Assembly (NCBI GenBank): GCA_013400115.1
Contig: VXBP01003499.1
Location: 29,217-93,216 of the forward strand
Length of the DNA: 64,000 nt
Source of the DNA: Rhinopomastus cyanomelas
Taxonomy: Eukaryota; Chordata; Aves; Bucerotiformes; Rhinopomastidae
Direction: 5' to 3'
Shown piece after piece: positions 12,017 to 21,767 of the stretch (position 1 is its first letter; every line of letters begins with the position of its first letter). The translations under genes and the position numbers were made by a program. The notes below the pieces were generated by a model. The model worked only from the letters and a program-made list of their open reading frames with translations, was not told where the DNA came from and made no database searches.

Positions 12017-12520
12017 AGGGCAAATAGGTTCCCTGAGTCGGTGCTTTCTGAATGAGAGGAACTTTTTCCATTGAATTAATAGATGCTGGACTGTATCCTA
12101 AATCTGGAGTGACAGCGTCCACAGAAACTCTGTGAGTGTCAAAGATCTTTGGGGAAAGTTCAAGGGTCTGAAGTAGTAAATTAATCTATAACATCCCCTG
12201 GACCTTGGAGTCTGTTGGAGTGATGGCCAAGATTATTCAATCATCTTCCTAAAGTGGCAGTTTTTACTAACTCAAAACAAATTTCAGATTTGAAACAGAA
12301 TTTTCTGAATGGTTTAAGAGCTAAAAGCTTGAATTAAGTTCACTGGTATCGGGAAGGCAAGTGTTTGCTATACTGTCATAGAAAAACTAAACCAGGGTAC
12401 AGGAAAACTCTGTTTAAAACCTTTTTCAGGACAGATTGTTTTAGCACTACTTCCAAAAGAATATCAGTTTATTCCAGCTCACCCTAGCAAGGACTCCCAA
12501 ATCCTGTGCTTTATCGTAGA
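12017..12520. other. Unique sequence between CR1 fragments
   Basis: No gene, no repeat recognised. Confidence 0.4.
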
Positions 12521-12650
12521 AACACAGAATCATAGAATCATGAGGGATTGGAAGGGACCTCGAAAGATCATCTAGTCCAATCCCCCTGCCATAGCAGGAT
12601 CACCTAGACCAAGCCACAAAGGAACACATCCAGGCAGGTCTTTATAAATA
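12521..12650 (-). mobile_element. CR1 3' end fragment, minus strand
   Basis: ACACAGAATCATAGAATCAT tail complement, then GAGGGATTGGAAGGGACC, ATCTAGTCCAATCCCCCTGC and GAACACATCCAGGCAGGTC. About 130 bp. Confidence 0.9.
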
Positions 12651-12724
12651 AGTACTACCTGGAACTAGGAGAGGGCTATTAGGATGTCTCTGCAGCCCAT
12701 TCATGATCACCTCTTGTGATCAAG

Positions 12725-12786
12725 AGGGAATCACACAATCACAGAATCACAGAACATTAGGAATTGGAAGGGACCTCAAAGACTGA
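12725..12786 (-). mobile_element. CR1 3' terminal fragment abutting a SINE
   Basis: AATCACACAATCACAGAATC, then ACATTAGGAATTGGAAGGG and ACCTCAAAGACTGAG. About 60 bp of CR1 3' terminus in reverse orientation, broken off where the SINE head begins. This suggests the SINE inserted into, or beside, an existing CR1. Confidence 0.82.
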
Positions 12787-13078
12787 GTGTGGAGCACCCT
12801 GTTGGCTCAGTTAGTAGAGCATGGGACTCCGAATTCATAGAATCATAGAATCATAGAATCATTACGATTGGAAGGGACCTCGAAAGATCATCTAGTCCAA
12901 TCCACCGGCAACAGCAGGATCACCTGGGGTCTTGATCATTCCTGAGGTTCATGGGTTTGAGCCCCATGTAGGACACCTTGAGACAGTACTGTAGGCTTAC
13001 CTTGCTCCAACAGGGGGGGTTGGACTTAGATGATCTTTGGAGATCCCTTCCAACCTGTAACATTCTGTGATTCTGTGA
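12787..13078 (+). mobile_element. tRNA-derived SINE with CR1-type 3' tail, interrupted by a CR1 fragment
   Basis: The head, GTTGGCTCAGTTAGTAGAGC then ATGGGACTC, is a pol III A-box region like tRNA-Lys(CTT). After an interruption of about 100 bp the tRNA-like part resumes: TTGATCATTCCTGAGGTTCA then TGGGTTTGAGCCCCATG (B box). It is followed by a linker and a CR1-like end: GGGTTGGACTTAGATGATC, CCCTTCCAACCTGTAAC, ATTCTGTGATTCTGTGAAT. A tRNA head joined to a LINE-derived tail is the standard SINE plan, and the CR1 tail implies mobilisation by CR1 machinery. The Lys assignment is from remembered tRNA sequence. It is not a functional tRNA gene, since the anticodon region is split. Confidence 0.8.
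12830..12931 (-). mobile_element. CR1 3' fragment inserted within the SINE head
   Basis: Between ATGGGACTC and TTGATC of the tRNA-like head lie about 102 bp: GAATTCATAGAATCATAGAATC, GATTGGAAGGGACCTCG, ATCTAGTCCAATCCACC and AGCAGGATCACCTGGGG. This is a clear minus-strand CR1 3' terminus. It breaks the tRNA-like fold at the anticodon arm. No clean target duplication is visible at the edges. Confidence 0.85.
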
Positions 13079-13555
13079 ATTGCTTGGTTTTTTTACTTGT
13101 TTCAGGCTTTTTTCTGCTGCCATGAAGTCTGGTAGCACAGAGGAATTCCAGATGGTTGCAGGTTTGCTGCTTTGCTTAGTCAGTAACAAAATATACAGTA
13201 GAAAACACCATAAAAATAGAGAAATTCTGCTCCTAGACCTCTCTAAACAGAAAAGACGGCACCATTTTGTGCTCTCACACAGCCTTTTTCTGCAGCGTAT
13301 TGACAAAGACAGAATAGTGGGACAGACTGGAGCTTTCATATGATACAGATTCACTGTTTTCGGAGAATATATGTTGTCCCACAAAGTCCAGATTTGGTAA
13401 ACACGCAGTAGCCTGTGTGTACAGAAACTCTCATGGATCAATCTGGTGGCATATAAATTTGAATTGCTTCTGTACTTAATGATTCTTAGGCTTCTCTCTT
13501 GAGGAAAGCAGCCTGGAGGAGAAAAGGCCTGCTTTTTCCCCTTTTACACTGTCTT
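13079..13555. other. Unique sequence between repeats, no gene seen
   Basis: Contains small overlapping frames on both strands with no recognisable product. The 173-codon minus frame ending at 12920 runs into the SINE/CR1 cluster and is not a gene. Confidence 0.4.
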
Positions 13556-13812
13556 TGTGATAGGACGAGGGGCAATGGTTGTAAGCTGGAACACAGGAGG
13601 TTCCACATCAATATGAGAAGGAACTTCTTCCTAGGGAAGGTGATGGAGCACTGGAAGAGGCTGCCCTGGGAGGTTGTGGAGTCTCCTTCACTCAACCCAC
13701 CTGGATGTGTTCCTGTGACTTGCTCTAGGTGATCCTGCTGTGGCAGGGGGATTGGACTGGATGATCTTTTGAGGTGCCTTCCAATCCGTAATGATTCTAT
13801 GATTTTATGATT
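13556..13812 (+). mobile_element. CR1 3' end fragment
   Basis: Begins at GTGATAGGACGAGGGGCAATGG and continues with GGAACACAGGAGGTTCCAC, GAAGGAACTTCTTCC, GATTGGACTGGATGATC and the tail AATGATTCTATGATTTTATG. About 255 bp, coding remnant broken. Confidence 0.9.
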
Positions 13813-16180
13813 AGTATTTTTACCACATTCTGTGGATTCAGTGACTTTAAAACTATTCTAAATTCAAGCATTAATATGCCTTAGCTCTTTTCTTCCTGTC
13901 CTCCTTCCTGTGTGGCTTTGATAGTGTTGAAAGAACCTTGTAAGAAACATTTAGTGTTTTTCCAGCCTTTAGTGATGACGACTATTTCTAATTTTGGGAT
14001 TTCCATTTACTATAAAAGTCATGGGAAAACTCTTGCTGAAATAAAGACACAACTTACTGTCTTCCAGAGAGATCATTAGCAGCAGAAAAGGGATTTTGAC
14101 CACTGTGTCTGAATCCATCGGTCTTCACCCATTTGTTTTAAAAGTTTGTTATCTAAAGTTAGAGGATTCCTCTTCAACCTCCCTCTGAGAAAGCAGCGAC
14201 AAGAAGGAGATGGTGCATCACTCAGGGTAGGTGTGGTTGTGCAAGGGGCCACACTGGATTTGGGATGCTGGAAGTATCTGTTTCATAGCAGGAATTCAGT
14301 TGCAGTCTTCAACACTTCATAAAAATGCAATGATTTTGGCAAAGAAGCTGCTTTGCAAACATCAGCTCGTCTAATTCTTGAAACACTCTAGACAAGGCTA
14401 TGGAGAAGTAAATGCTAGCAACTCAAGTATCTGACTGAATAAAGTCACCAATAAAGCCTAAAGCACTGAGTCTTAATCCCATGTCCCTATTTTCCTTTTT
14501 GCCCCTTTCCATGTTTTGTTTCCTTGCCACATGATATTCGCTTGAACTCAGGAAGAAAAGACATCAAAGCTCTGCCCATGCTTTTGAATAAATTCAGAAA
14601 GACAAGTGACTGTTTACGACTGCACAGTGCCCTGAACCTTTAGTGGGCTTAAGACCTAAGGGAAATTCTGCCCCTCTCCACTTCATACTGGACTCATTGA
14701 CTGCGTTAAAAATCTATCATTCCCTTCTGACACAAGTGTGAGAAGCACAAGGCAATACAGAACAGGTGATGCTGTTTGTTGAAAAGATGCAAGGAGTATG
14801 CAAACTGCTTGCTGCTGTTCAAATTGCCAGCAGCTTAGCACGTCTTTCTAGTAAATCATCAAACAGTCTAAATAATTCACATGCAGCCTTGTAGAAAGAA
14901 ATTTCTAATCCAGTGTGCATCTCAGTGGATGACTAAAACCTTGTTTGTGGTTAAAGTTTGTTTAAAACATAGAAAAAGCCTTTGTCATTTGTTGTGGGTT
15001 TATTGCAGCAGTGTAAGTAAGTACTTATGCACTGAAGTACTGGTTTTGGTGGTATTTTCTTCCCAGGGGACCATTAAAAACTCCTTGTTAAAATGTTCCA
15101 CATGTTTGATGCACTACAGCAGCTAAATGTGGCAAGCAGACACATTAAAAGCCTTACACCATGGGAGACAACTTCAGCTTTACAAAACGAGGGGCCAAAG
15201 AACAAAAAGGTTCAATGAAGGGTGAAAGTGAGAAGTTAACACACATTATTAATTAATTTCTGCAATCTGCTTATTACATCTACTCAAAAACACTGAAGTG
15301 TTTGTAGGAGGTGAAGATTTTAAAGGAAAAGGGAGAGATGTTTATCTCCTCCTTTGTCAGCAAAGCAGACAGCCCTCAACTAAAGTCATCTGAATAATGA
15401 AGGAGCTGCACTGTAGCACACACTCCTGGGCTTAGGCTAACAGCATCAGTCACTTCTGAGAGTGGACAAACAGAAAAGAGGCTTCGGGTCTGATTTTAAT
15501 TATGTTAGGAAAGTCCTCAGCGATGCCCTAGGAAGACACATTTAATGAGCTTTTATTATTAAGCTGTTTCTTCCAGGGTTTAAATTCTCTGTATCAGGTT
15601 TACATAATAGTTTTTTTGTAACAGAATGCTAAAATAATTTTCCAGCAGAAAAGGATGGTAAAAAATCCAAAATTAAGGCAGGGAATAACAACCATCCTGA
15701 TTTCATATACATGGCACTGGAGATGGCAACAAACGTGATGTATTTACCTATCCAGGCAGAGCCTCATTTCCATGCACCGTGTTAATGACTTCATTTTGGG
15801 AGAGACACACTCCGACTATATATTGTTACGGCAACACTACCTGGAATCAGTTATGGACGAAGAATCCGATATTTTACATGCAGCACAAATGCAGGCTGAG
15901 AAGCTCATCTCAGTAGCTAAGAATTCACTGTAGGTATCAATATCCCAAATAAACACTCGTCTGAACCTGATGAACTTTATTTTGGTTAGATGGACGCCAA
16001 AGGAGAGGTCAACCATCTCTTTCTTCCCTGACCTGAAAGGAAATATCGAAGACAATATATACATTAGTACACAGCATTCATGAACTTTATTCTTCATGAA
16101 AAATTCCTTACTTTTTGAGTTAACTCAATGTAGGGGAACATGAGTGCGTGAGCAATCAAGTCCTTATGCTGGAGGACTTT
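13813..16180. other. 2.4 kb unique sequence, no gene seen
   Basis: AT-rich with short chance frames (for example 14,881-15,126 plus, 15,837-16,097 minus). No repeat family recognised. Confidence 0.45.
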
Positions 16181-16440
16181 GTTAACAGTGAAATGCAGCA
16201 GGGGGAAGGTTTTAGAGGCTGCACAAGGTGCAGGGCTGGACTGCCTGCTGTCTGCAGGTGTATGGACAGCTGGCTTGTTCCAGTAAAGAACAGGGAAGTG
16301 TGTCGTCTGACCAGTAGCACTGCCCGTGAGGTGGGCTGTGTGAAGTCTATATAAGTTAGTGGCATTGTTTAATAAAGTGTTCATTCCTGGGTATTCTTGT
16401 GTGCGTCACTTCGTCCTCGGATGATCCCAGGCTTTTGCAA
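16181..16440 (+). mobile_element. ERV-type LTR fragment (boundaries unresolved)
   Basis: TATATAA at 16,348-16,354 is followed 17 bases later by AATAAA at 16,371-16,376, then a U5-like GT-rich stretch (TTCTTGTGTGCGTCACTTCG) ending near CTTTTGCA. A TATA box and poly(A) signal this close are typical of short-R retroviral LTRs. TG...CA ends and a target duplication could not be fixed. A chance promoter/poly(A) pairing is possible. Confidence 0.42.
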
Positions 16441-17049
16441 GATCATATTGGTCCGAGTGTGAAAGCCTGCTAAATTTCCCATGAAAACGCCTCTCTGCTG
16501 ACCCTGGACCCCAGACGAGTGATTTATAGCTCGTTATAACTCAACCTGCACAGACACATGCACTGTACTGGGGCAGGTACCTCTAGATCACTCCTACCCA
16601 TGGATCTGTGAGGTAGAAGTGATGTTCTTACTGCCAGTCACGAGGGTGAAGTGATCATGATTTTTTTCCTGGTGCCCTCACTCTTGTGATTTCACTGGAA
16701 GGATATGGGCTGGCTGGACTACCAGGAGCAGGAACATCCATAGCAAAGAATGGGCTTATTTATACCACCTCTCCAGTAAATATAATTGGCTAAAACGTTG
16801 CTGATAAAACCCAATTGTTCAAAGTTGTCTTCTTGTTTGTATATTACTCAGTCCTATACTCTATGGATGGAAATAATCCATCCGCACAAGTGTGACTGCC
16901 TAGTGTAAGCAGCTGGTTTAAACACTGTAGTCAAAGCACAAGGCTTTTGCTGAGGGCAGTTCATCCTAACAGAGCTGAAAGTCTAAAGTAGTTGTAATGA
17001 GGACATAAGTAACCATCTTTCAATGGACATCTTACTTTTATATAAATCA
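16441..17049. other. Unique sequence, no gene seen
   Basis: Possible continuation of the LTR-like element at its left edge; otherwise featureless. Confidence 0.35.
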
Positions 17050-17352
17050 CACAGTATCATAGAACATGTATATGGATCCTCCTATGTTCTAGCTTGCCCC
17101 CATTGCCCCTTGTCCTATCACCAGATGACACTGAAAAGAATCTGGCTTCATCCTCCTGACACTCACCCCTCACATATTTATAGACATTAATAAGGTCATC
17201 CCTCAGTCTCCTCTTCTCCCCTAGATCAAGTTGCACAGGAACATGTCCAGGCAGATTTTAAACCTCTCCAGAGAAGAGGACTCCACAACCTCCCTGGGCA
17301 GCCCATTCCAGTGCTCTGTCACCCTGACCATGAAGAAGTTCCTTCTCTCTGA
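17050..17352 (-). mobile_element. Scrambled CR1 (segments in swapped order)
   Basis: All parts are in minus orientation, but their order is wrong. A tail-like ACACAGTATCATAGAACAT (17,050-17,068) is followed by the more 5' segment (CCTCCTATGTTCTAGCTTG to CTCCTCTTCTCC, 17,078-17,220). Then comes the more 3' segment (TAGATCAAGTTGCACAGG to GAAGTTCCTTCTC, 17,222-17,346). In an intact minus-strand copy the last segment comes directly after the tail. Either two CR1 copies are fused, or one was tandemly duplicated and its ends lost. Confidence 0.8.
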
Positions 17353-18239
17353 GTCTAGACTGGCTACTACTTGAGATACCGATGTACTTCACATCAAGTC
17401 AAAGGTCCAGTTCTAATACTGCTGACCCAAGTTGTTTGCTGGTTATCAGTTTAACCTAAATACTGCAATATTAAAAAGACAGTAAAAACTAGGAAGATCA
17501 ACATGTATTGAAACAATTTATGAAAAGTGGGAAATTATGTTTTCTGTGCTTCTCAAGCTTTACTGTTCTTGTTAAGAGTTAGGTTAATATTTGGGCTATC
17601 ATCTTAAAGGTATTTTCCAAACTAACCGATTCTAGTTTTTTAATTTTTCCTGGATGCTTTGAAATCCAGATGTCATGTAGCTATGTGGCTGTCCATTAAT
17701 GTAATTAAAAGAGAAAAGCAGAGAAGCCTGTATAGTAACATAATTGGGTTCCTGAATTCAAGGAAACATACTGAGATATCTACTGGACTTGCAGCAAATA
17801 AAATATTGTCTTATATAGTATGAGGGATGTGAAGAATAACCTCAGACTTTTTTGTCTTCTGCGTTAAACCAAAACTGATCAATAACATGCCCATAGAAAA
17901 AGAGTATGTGTCAAACTATTCATTCCAACTGTATTGTCTACTTCAGGATTATTCAAAAGGTCCTGATCCTGTCAACACACTCCCTTTTGTAGATATCTAC
18001 ATTTGTGCAAAGTTTTGCCAAACTCAGAGGCTCTCAGCAGGCACGAAGGGAGTTGGCCTTGTGCATTGGATGGAACTGAAGTCTAGATGGGTAACAAATA
18101 TTGGCAGTCCTTATCCTCGTCTAGCACTGAGTTGCCAAAGATGGTTTTTACTTCTTATTTGTTATAATATGAAACACTTTTATTATTTTTTCTTATACTG
18201 CAGACATCCTGCAGCACATACTGCTGTGAAACCATCTGC
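17353..18239. other. Unique sequence left of the solo LTR
   Basis: AT-rich and contains no recognised repeat. A 137-codon frame starting at 17,887 runs into the LTR and ends at 18,300. Its last residues are encoded by LTR sequence, so it is not a gene. Confidence 0.4.
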
Positions 18240-18244
18240 AGCTA
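18240..18244. repeat. Target-site duplication AGCTA, left copy
   Basis: AGCTA immediately precedes the TGTTGC start of the LTR and is repeated directly after its CCACCACA end at 19,541-19,545. Confidence 0.8.
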
Positions 18245-18383
18245 TGTTGCAGTTTGAAAATTACCAGAATTTTCAGATGTACAGATTTGTGCTTTCATGA
18301 AGAAAAGTTATGTCACTTTGAGAGGATTCCCCTGCAGTGACCTGTCCCAAGACCTACCCTTAAGGGGTGTTGCTAGGTAAGAA

Positions 18384-18390
18384 TATAAAA
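18384..18390 (+). promoter_or_regulatory. LTR TATA box
   Basis: TATAAAA about 140 bp from the LTR start. Equivalent boxes occur in the copies at about 25-33 (minus) and about 40,030 (GATAAAAGG). Confidence 0.65.
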
Positions 18391-18530
18391 GGGCTGGTTA
18401 CCCAGAGCCCTCTCTCTTTGGACTCTGGTCTGTCTACCCCTGCACGGAGCATCTGGGCTCCAGTCCCTCCCCCACCTCTTTTCCAGGGTGCTGGCTGGGG
18501 GAGAAAAGATGGCCTGTGTGATCTGGTCCA

Positions 18531-18570
18531 GCCTGGCCCAGCCCGGCCCAGCCCGGCCCAGCCCAGTCCA
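18531..18570 (+). repeat. 10-bp GC-rich tandem repeat in the LTR
   Basis: Four units of GCCYGGCCCA-type sequence. Ten is not a multiple of three, so the array is open in several frames and creates Pro/Ala/Gly-rich pseudo-proteins on both strands. Confidence 0.85.
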
Positions 18571-19415
18571 ACCCTGGCATGGCAGGGGTGATCCTGGCAC
18601 GGCAGCAGCAGCTCTGCATGGACCAGAGAAGAAAGACTTTAGTGCACATCTACCACCACCTTCCTCCCCACTATGGAGCAGCCATTCAGCAGGTTGCAGT
18701 GAGCTGAGGGAATTCCTCTTTTCCCCCCTGGAGCTGAGACAACAAGAGAGAGAAGAGGCGAGGGTCCTGGAAAACCCTCTCGGCCACATGCAGAGTGTTG
18801 GGGGGCCCCTGCATCTATGCGGTTGGTCTCCATCTTGGGTCTGGCACATGACTGGGGCCATGCAGGCGCTCGCCACCATTTTAGATTGGACTGACCAGCA
18901 GGAACAGAGACTGTTTGTCATTTCTGCCACTGAGGAAATGTGGGAATGCTCAAGTATTGGGGAGAATTCTGCTTAGCAGAAGAAAGCGGAAGGACTCGAG
19001 AATCCTTAAACCTTGGGCATGAAAGACAGTCTGGGTTCTTTGTTGGAAAGCATGTCTCCTGCACTGAGGGATGCAGTTCAGGTGCTGAGGAATCAGGCCG
19101 TCCCGAGAGTGTTTTGCTGGAGAAGCTACATTGAAGAATTGAAGAATTCACCAGTCTGCAAACAGCCTGGGTGCCCTGTTCACAGGCAGGGGTGACACGT
19201 GAATAATAGAGAGGGTGGTGGTACTCATCTCTGCTTGAGTGACATGCTTTTTTCCCCCGGATCTCTGATGTGAAAAAAGACCCAAGAACCAATACAATAG
19301 TGATCTCCCATTGTATTTTTCTCAGAATGTGTGATGGCATTTGTGACGCAGCTTCTAGTTCGTGTGCACTAACTTGCTTCATGTTTTCTTCTTTTCTGTA
19401 TACACTTAGGGAGCT

Positions 19416-19421
19416 AATAAA
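19416..19421 (+). terminator. LTR poly(A) signal
   Basis: AATAAA in GAGCTAATAAACCC, followed by a T-rich tract and about 120 bp to the LTR end; suits an R/U5 arrangement. Confidence 0.6.
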
Positions 19422-19540
19422 CCCTTTTCTATTCTCCCTAAGCTATCCATTGTCTGGCAAATTTATCCGAGATCTCATCAAGACCTCACTGCTTTGTTTT
19501 CTTTTCCTTTATCTTTAATTGTGGTCTTGAACCCACCACA

Positions 19541-19545
19541 AGCTA
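19541..19545. repeat. Target-site duplication AGCTA, right copy
   Basis: Immediately follows the CA end of the LTR and matches 18,240-18,244. Confidence 0.8.
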
Positions 19546-21384
19546 CAAGCTGAATTTCCAGTTTCACATAGGCGATGGACACCATAGCATTACCTGAAAC
19601 AGGTAGGTTAAGGAGCCATTCTACTAAGATCAAAGTAAAAGACTTTTACTCGTTACAACCAAGAAATATCACAGGGGTTATGACTATGCCAGGAGAAAGG
19701 AGACTGTTTTGCCACCTCCTCCATTACTATATTTTTCATGAATCTCAATATGTTTCTGTCCTTTGTTTAAATCTCCAACATGATGGGACTCTTTCTGCTT
19801 GTTTTCTACTTGTTTTTATATGATGGATAGCTGGGCTGCTCAACAAGATCAAAATAAATTTCCATAGCAGAGATGGGAAAAAATCAGAGACACTGCTTCC
19901 TTGCAGACCTATTTTTTTTTAAAGTCACACAGGGAAAAAAGCTATTTATCTGGGTGAGATGCATTTCTGCAGCATGATTTCTTATATGTGGCCTGAGCTG
20001 TCTTGCTAGACAAGGGAAGGCTATGCCTGAAGCACAGAGTCTCTAAGGACTGGTGCCCAAACATCTTTGTGCTTGGCAATATATTACAGATGGCTGGGAG
20101 CTCACTAAAGGGATATCAGGACCAAGACATTAGTCTTATGTTTGACCTTTTCTGCTCATGCTGTCTTCCTCAGGCAAATTATAGGCTATGAAATTCAAAG
20201 ACTTTTGTCCTCATGGCATTTGTCTTGTTACAGCACCTGAGGAGACAGGCGATGGTCATTCTCTGTGGCAAAGGAGAGAATGATGGAAAGGAAAGAGAGC
20301 TGGCACAGACAATGTTCATACTGAACCTCCTCCAGATTTTAAGAAACCCTCTCTGGGTTTCTTTTCCCAAGCTGAGCCCTTCACTTTCAGGTGGTTCACA
20401 TACTACTGTTATGCAAGTTCCTATGGCAGTAGAGAGCTAGGCAGTACAGATATAGGTTCCCTGTCCCTTCCTATCTTCTCTCGTACGTTTCTATGTGTAA
20501 GAGAAAAGTTTTACCTTCAGTCACCAAGTCCATAGAACCAGAGCAGGGGAGCTATGACAAATTAATTGTGTGTGCAAGGAAAGAGGGTTTAAAATGGGCA
20601 TGGATTTATAGCTGAAGCTCTTTTCTCTCACTTTGGAATTAAGGCATAAAGAAGATCCCACACATCACTTTAAAAAAGGTTAAGGAAGATCAGCATTATC
20701 ACAGGCAGATACTTGGTGACTCTAGGAGGCAGAAACTGCAATATAACTTTAGGTTTAAGTTCTCCCACTATTTCAAATGGAAGTGTGCACATGGCAAATT
20801 ATACACAAAATTGCAGTCATTCCTTGTCTCCTTTCTTCCCTTTTTGTCAAGTGTAAAAGCATATTTTCAGCTCTCTAGTGCTCTACAACAGGTAACACAT
20901 GGGAGCCATAGATATTCTTCTAGATCAGCATGGACAGGACAGAAAGGAGAAGATATGAGACCCACTGAAAGTACAAATAATTTTTGTGCATATAGGTAAA
21001 TATTAATTGCACATACAATTCAGTACAGATCACTCTTTCAAAAGAAAACAAAGCCTAAGATCCTTCAATACATTTGTTTTGTACTCTGCTGTATCTCTAA
21101 ACTTATATTAAAATATCTAAACAACCACCTGAACTTTAAAAATACTCAGAACTCAGGAGCTGTTAATAGTACTCACTTCTTTCAGTCTTTCTACAGAACT
21201 TCTCAGCACTAAAAAAGCAATACAAATGAAGAAGTTAAAAATGAAGTGTTACTATAGCACTACTATGACCCATTCCTATTTTTTGGAAACTTCTTCTCTG
21301 ACTTACCCTCATCCAACCAAGTTCTTTCCAGTGCTTATATTGAGTCAAGATCTTTTCTGCTCCTCACCCCATCCACCACTGAGA
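19546..21384. other. 1.8 kb unique sequence, no gene seen
   Basis: No CR1 or LTR signal recognised; small open frames only. Confidence 0.45.
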
Positions 21385-21767
21385 AGGCTGAAGGTGCATA
21401 AGAGAGCTGACCTCAACTCACCAAAGGGATATTCCAGACCATATAACAACACGCTCAGCATATAAACCTGAGGAGAGGAGCAGGAAAGGTGAAACATTTG
21501 GAGTGATGGCATTTGTTTTCCCAAGTAGCCATTGCACGTGATGGAGCCTGGCTTTCCTGGAGATGGCCTGTGATAGGACGTGGTAGATAAATTCCTTGTT
21601 TTGCTTCGCTTGCATGTGTGGTTTGTGCATTACTCACTAACCTGTATTTACCTCAACCCACCCGTTTCCTTACTTTCACTCTTCTGATTCTCTTCCCTAT
21701 CCCACTGCGGAGGAGTGAACAAGCATCTCTGTGAGGCTGAGCTGCCAGCTGGGGTTAAGCCACGACA
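21385..21767 (+). mobile_element. Avian ERVL-type LTR, 3' portion with intact end
   Basis: CCAAAGGGATATTCCAGACC, a TATA box (TATAAAC, 21,461-21,467), GGAGTGATGGCATTTGT, TTCCTTGTTTTGCTTCGC, then TTCTGATTCTCTTCCC and the end GGCTGAGCTGCCAGCTGGGG...TTAAGCCACGACA. The terminal block is a widespread avian LTR ending, recalled from bird genomes. A related copy lies at 61.5-62.02 kb. The 5' boundary is not resolved. No viral genes adjoin. Confidence 0.78.

Larger units (their letters stand above)
18245..19540 (+). mobile_element. Complete solo LTR of an ERVL-like avian retrovirus, about 1.3 kb
   Basis: Starts TGTTGCAG and ends CCACCACA (TG...CA), flanked by a perfect 5-bp duplication. TATAAAA is at 18,384-18,390 and AATAAA at 19,416-19,421. 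A GC-rich middle (18,440-18,880) holds a 10-bp tandem array. A 5-bp duplication is usual for ERVL-type integration. No internal viral genes adjoin it, so it is a solo LTR, the product of LTR-LTR recombination. Partial relatives lie at 1-200/1802-2111 (minus) and 39,912-40,480 (plus). The long TATA-to-poly(A) distance is odd: the last ~650 bp are absent from the sisters, so it may be a longer subfamily or contain an insertion. Open frames inside (162 codons plus, 185 codons minus) are GC-driven. Confidence 0.82.

Noticed and set aside
12704..12722. Small perfect hairpin TGATCAC-CTCTT-GTGATCA
   Set aside because: Seven-base stems occur by chance at this scale, and nothing links it to a terminator or regulatory function.
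12791..12990. A functional tRNA gene
   Set aside because: A and B boxes are present but the anticodon arm is split by a CR1, and a CR1 tail follows. It is a SINE.
12920..13441. 173-codon minus frame as a gene
   Set aside because: Its end lies in the SINE/CR1 cluster, it has no domain, and composition is like translated non-coding DNA.
17887..18300. 137-codon plus frame as a gene
   Set aside because: It crosses the LTR boundary at 18,245 and its last 18-19 codons are LTR sequence shared with the 39.9-kb copy.
18373..18930. 185-codon minus-strand frame (longest in the window) as a gene
   Set aside because: It lies wholly inside a solo LTR, over a 10-bp GC repeat, and is opposed by another long frame. 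Low stop density from GC content explains it.
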